64,000 nucleotides of DNA from Ophioderma brevispina (Eukaryota > Echinodermata > Ophiuroidea > Amphilepidida > Ophiodermatidae), in assembly GCA_023653785.1 (NCBI GenBank), contig JAMKCH010058438.1, positions 1 through 64,000 on the forward strand, read 5' to 3'. Shown in pieces: positions 59,471-64,000 of the stretch (the stretch's first letter is position 1; each line of letters opens with the position of its first letter). The translations under genes and the position numbers were made by a program. Below the pieces are notes generated by a model. That model ran no database searches. It saw only the letters and a list, made by a program, of their open reading frames with translations, and was not told the origin of the DNA.

Positions 59471-59863
59471 GTTAGCTGACATTGTAATGAGACACACGGA
59501 CTATTGTTTGTTCTTTAGGCCTTATAACTTAAATTTAAAAAAAAAACATGACACACCATGCAGATTGGTCAAAGGTCAAAGGCTACACACTCTTGGTTCT
59601 GATTGAGACTGTTTTGTTTAGAATCTCAAACTACAGCTGTCCTAAAAATGGTACGACCGAAACGACTTTATATCAAGTTGAACATATTAAGTAAATCGTT
59701 TTGTATACATTGCATTAAAGAAAAGACCAGGACTTTCCTATATTTTTTGTTTCATCTCATTTGCTTGTTTCAATGAGAGATAACTCCAGTTTACTGCGGA
59801 AACACAAAATCGAGTTTGTGCCACGTGTCTGTTGAGTGAAAAGCGATATCTTTAAATGTAAAT
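59471..59863. other. No gene seen
   Basis: Ordinary AT-rich spacer between repeat R2 and the foldback element. Confidence 0.5.
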
Positions 59864-60185
59864 GGGTGAAAATTTCACTCCCCAAAAGGTGAACGCTTGT
59901 AAACCGTACTCCAAGATGAGTGGTTCGTATTTAAACGAGCGAATTTCCACTCAAAAGAATGAAACACTCCAAAAAATTGGATTTCCATTCCGTTGAGGGT
60001 TATACAAGGACACCATTTTGAGGAGTTAAACACTGACAGCACGAAACGAGTTGAAATCCACTATTTTTTTGGAGTGATTTTTTTACTCTTTGAGTGGAAA
60101 TATTGCTCCCTTTTTCGCGACAAACCCACTCATTTTGGAGTGGTTTAGAAGAGTTTCAACTCTTTGGGGAGTGAAATTTTCACCC
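59864..60185. mobile_element. Foldback/MITE element with gggtgaaaatttcactcccc ends
   Basis: The 20-bp ends at 59864-59883 and 60166-60185 are perfect inverted repeats. Inner blocks such as cactccaaaaaattggattt and gaaatccactatttttttgg + agtg also mirror each other, so most of the 320 bp can fold. No coding content. Confidence 0.85.
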
Positions 60186-62329
60186 GTTAACCTTAGAGAG
60201 TAAGTTTGATTCACTTGAAACTGATTTGGAAATATTCAAAAGGGATTAACTCATACGCGATCGAACTTTAAATTGAAGGAAGATTACGTAATGGTGGAAA
60301 TAATTATCATCAGTAAGTCTGGCTTTAAGATACGTGGTATACATTCGACATACTCTTGTTTGTTAGAAGAGAATCACGACCGACATCCATAGTACTTTGG
60401 AGGAGATTTTGTTATTGTCTTGAGTATCTGAAACACAACTTAATGTGCGGCGTGACCGACTTTTTATGTGACTTCAGCTACACTCATGTGTTTCTCCTGG
60501 TCTGGGGCTTCAAGACAGCAATGGCACAGTTACAAAGCACATGCCAAGTATGATAACTTATTTTAAAATTTCATATATTTAATCATGTTTTTTGTTCCAT
60601 GTTTTTTGAGACAGGCTGTATTATAAGTAAATACTCAAGTACTGAATTCTGTATTTAATTTAATTTTAAAAAAAATCTACATTCCACACATTTGTCCATG
60701 CTTACCATATATTTTTTTTTTCAAAACATGTAAGATACAGACAACTTGCAAAAATTGGAAAGTAGGCTTATATGGACAGGTCATGTATGTTTGATGATTG
60801 TGTGACAAAGGAGTAGACTACGAAATTAAAAATGAAAGTGTCAAAATAGAGTTTTAACTCAACCATAAATCATTTCCTGTATTTTAATGACAGTGGTACC
60901 TATTAAGACCATAAAACAATTGTGTGTGATTTGTTTTTAAAAAAAAAAAAAAAACATTTCTCATTTTGGTTATAGACGAAACGATTAACCCGTTTAAAAG
61001 ACACCAATTTCATTCAAGCTTGATGTTTCCTGCTGCACCCTTCCCTTTGCAATATCAATGATTGATGATGTTCATAAATCACGTCTGTTATGTGATGTCA
61101 AATAATAATTTAAATCAATATAATAGTATCTAATTGTTTTTTGCCGCGTTGACTTAAATTATCTCAATATGTAATTCTGGTTACAAAACAATTAATGGAA
61201 GAACAAGAATGCCCCAAGATGAATCCACATTTGGAATTTTTTTCATGGCGAATATAATTCAACATTGTCTAATCTAAAACTCAAAATATAAAGGCAATCT
61301 TCTCCATTCGTCACAAGCTTATGGAAGACATATTGACACGACCACTAATAGCCAGAAAGAATAATATTTACCGAGAATAAAAGCGAGCCAAATACCACAC
61401 ACTACACAGGAACCATGTTTTCTATAGCCTATAAAAGGATCAAACATTACATATCTCTAATTAATAATTTCACCATAGTGAAAAATTATACAGGCCCTTT
61501 ATATCCGCAAATAGCGTACACATCGCCACGTTACTAAGTTTAATCCCTATTTACGAACATGGACTATTCCACATGGCCAGATCGGAGGACGAAACCAAAA
61601 CATCACTTTCTTGAAACACTTGGCTCACAAATCGTCCAAAATTCCCCTTTTTCCCCTCCCCCAAAACACAAACAAGCCTTCGGCCTCTTAGATAAGACTT
61701 GGCAACCCAATCACCAATATCAAAGTTTTGATGAGTCTCCAGCCCCCGGCCGTCTCCTTCTATCCAAAACCGTTGACAAAAGTCCAAATTTTTCCTCACA
61801 ATGCAAAAGGCAGTAACCTACTCCCAATCTTGCACACTTACTGTCTCTGTCGGCACATTTTTGATTTTCAAAAGTAGCCAATTCCCAATATTGCTGTGTT
61901 TGGTTTGATTCATTAACTGGGTCCTAATAAGCTACCTAACTTGTTGTTGCACCTTTTTTTTGTATTTTTATTTTGTAATTATTTATATTACTTTTATGAA
62001 CTGGAGGTGCCATGCGGTCTGGCAAACTTTGGCCTTTTGTCACCTCCGCTATTAATTGTATATTTTTCTCACTTCCTTTGTATGGTACTCATTATAAGTC
62101 GATGATATGGAAATAAAAGAACTATTACATTTGTCTTTATTTTTTATTATTTTAAGATTTTGTATTTTATTAGTTCAATTTCATTTAATTACATTGCTTA
62201 TGATGTATTTTCATTTAGTTTCATTTTTTGTTATTTTTTTACATTTATTTTTGTTTCTTAACTTTTGTTCTTAATTTTTACATTTTTCAGAAATCCTTCC
62301 TAAGTTGCTTATATTAATTTTTATTCTTT
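60186..62329. other. No gene recognised
   Basis: AT-rich DNA. Overlapping frames at 61551-61816 on both strands (82 and 85 codons) have no domain I recognise. ggaaataaaag near 62108 resembles a 3' end, perhaps of a retroelement, but no upstream coding was found. Confidence 0.4.
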
Positions 62330-62637
62330 TTAATTCTTTTAATTTAATCTTGTTTTTCTTTTAACTTCTTATTTGTTATTTGTCTTTTCTTTTTTGTTTG
62401 TTTTTTAGCGTTTTCTTTTTTTCACTCATTATTCAATTATTCTTTTGAAGTTTTTTATTTTTGTATTTTATTTATGTTTAAATTTAGTTTCTTTGTTTCC
62501 ATTGTCATTTTTGTTTCATTTACTTATTCCCACTTCGAGATTCACTTTAAGCTGTGTAGGTTGTTAAAAGAAGTAAAAAGTTCGGGGAAAATGAGTAAAA
62601 AAAGTCAATTAACGGCACATCTGTTTCCTGGTAACAA
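62330..62637. repeat. T-rich dispersed repeat, copy 2
   Basis: Second copy of the repeat at 40-350, directly abutting family R2 copy 2. The two may therefore be parts of one larger element. Confidence 0.7.
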
Positions 62638-63110
62638 GGATGCATTTTTTGTCTAGTAATTTTTAATTTTGATAAACTTTATTAATACAAAAAACTTTTG
62701 TAATAAAAATAAAAAAAGTAAAAAAAACCATTTATATTAAAAAAAAAGAAGTTTTTCCGACCGACCCAACTCTAAAATGTCGTCTTTCGCCATGAAACAA
62801 TTTTTTGCCTTATGGCATGGCATGTTCTACAGACAACTGTAGAAATGAGACAGGTTGGCGAGACATGTCTAGTTGTATTAGTACCTCGTGCCTTAAGATG
62901 TTCAAATTATGACATGCTCAAAACGCCTCAAAGGATGTGCTTCTATAGAAGTGTCCTTTCATATTTGGCATACCGCATTAATTGTATATAGATTGATTGC
63001 ATCACTGCTGAACGTGTTTTTAAAATTTCTGATGTGTTTTGAAATCTACGAACACATAACATAACGTGCGGTCCAATTCATAAAATCTTGCCTAGTTTAG
63101 TGACACTAAG
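62638..63110 (+). repeat. Dispersed repeat family R2, copy 2
   Basis: It aligns with 59028-59470 over its whole length with scattered indels. Confidence 0.85.
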
Positions 63111-64000
63111 GCCTGGTAAGATTCTAAAATCCCTAGTATGCAACTACAGAATTTACAACTAAATACTTGAATTCACATAACCTTACTCATAACCTGCTAA
63201 CTAGTGTTATATACTATAGGAAACTCGTGTTGCCAACTATCTCAATCTTTTTGTCTACAGAATTGGGTGTTTCGGGCGGAATGGCCTTGGTTTGTAGCGG
63301 GGGTTGTGGGGGGCATTTAAATTCAATACATTAAATGACTACCTTTTGTGTTTGAAGTTGTTTCATCTCAGAGCCTTAACATGCTTTGATCACCTGCGAA
63401 AAACCCAGGATCAAAAATGATGCTAATATAGTAGCGTTCCGTATATATAGCCTGCACTGTTGAATTCCGTAAATTAAGAAAACCAGATTTTCCGTAAATT
63501 TACAGAAATCTAGTTTAAAACAATACACTGTGATGTGGATCGGGTGAAAACTTCGCCAGGACAGTTTTTGAAAAAATAAAAGAAAACCTTAAAATTTTAT
63601 ATTTGTAAAATTAAAAATATTTTTTGTTGTAGATTGTATTAGGCGTAACTTTTTGATGTTATATATTATTAAAGAAAAGGGGAAGTACGTCTTCAGTGAT
63701 AGTAAAACTCAAAATATAAATTTCCCGCCATGTGCGGGTTGTCCCATATCGCTCACAAATAAAAACAAAAGCACATAAAAAATATTAATTACGGAAATAT
63801 TTGCAAAAATTTCCGGCAGCAAAATTTCCGGATTTTTTTGTTTCGTTCCGTAATTTTAAATTACGGGAAAATTCTTTAAAACAAATTTGGTTTTCATAAA
63901 TGAGACAAATTTCTGTAAAATTACTGTTAAAGTTCCGTTAATTGACAAAATTCTGTAAAATTTACCCTAAAAAGTCTGGAAATTCGGCTGGCCAAAATTT
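63111..64000. other. No gene seen; ttccgtaa-rich stretch at the end
   Basis: From about 63465 to the edge the phrases ttccgtaaatt, ttacggaaa and ttctgtaaaatt recur in both orientations about ten times. This suggests part of an inverted-repeat-rich element continuing beyond the window. Confidence 0.5.

Noticed and set aside
61551..61816. Overlapping 82- and 85-codon ORFs on opposite strands
   Set aside because: Neither shows a known domain, and opposite-strand openness points to composition.

Overview
This window is eukaryotic: AT-rich DNA with spliced genes, long introns and abundant transposon debris. The one well-supported protein gene is on the minus strand. It encodes a lipoprotein receptor of the LDLR/VLDLR/LRP8 class. 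The repeat content and gene architecture suggest a marine invertebrate, possibly a deuterostome such as an echinoderm. That assignment is inference; nothing here fixes the species.

Gene region (about 20.9-45.8 kb, minus strand). Eleven exons can be read from the signal peptide at 45579 to the transmembrane segment at 26309, with consistent splice sites and intron phases. In order they encode a signal peptide, eight LDL-receptor class A (LA) repeats, EGF-A and EGF-B, a YWTD beta-propeller, EGF-C, a short Lys/Pro/Asn-rich stalk and one membrane helix, about 829 residues in all. Eight LA repeats is the VLDLR/LRP8 layout, and one exon carries three LA repeats as in vertebrates. Two exons each lack one base relative to the frame, which looks like unpolished sequence error rather than gene death. 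Downstream on the same strand are three phase-compatible exon-like segments ending in a stop codon and poly(A) signals. They may be an atypical cytoplasmic tail or the end of an unrecognised gene; no canonical NPxY motif was found. Two of these exons lie in a 1.65-kb tandem duplication, one copy of which carries a 735-bp insertion flanked by TTAA. A second duplication (about 620 bp, around 98% identical) copies the start of exon 4. Both look like either recent duplications or two haplotypes laid end to end.

Left flank (0-20 kb). There is no convincing gene. It holds an 80-bp-arm palindrome, a degenerate CR1/Jockey-like reverse transcriptase fragment, several inverted-repeat elements (one hAT-like, one with TTAA target sites), two tRNA-like units, a diverged ~170-bp satellite, two G-rich minisatellites (14.3-15.0 and 15.9-18.1 kb) and an RTE-like reverse transcriptase 3' fragment. 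The long ORFs in the G-rich block are repeat artefacts.

Right flank (45.8-64 kb). There is no convincing gene. It contains several MITEs and a large minisatellite (50.3-58.2 kb) with a ~21-bp unit that carries CAGCTG. The array has a ~620-bp higher-order segment and reverses orientation near 57.87 kb. Dispersed repeats shared with the left edge lie at 62.3-62.6 kb. The 500-600-residue ORFs in the array are translated repeat, not genes.
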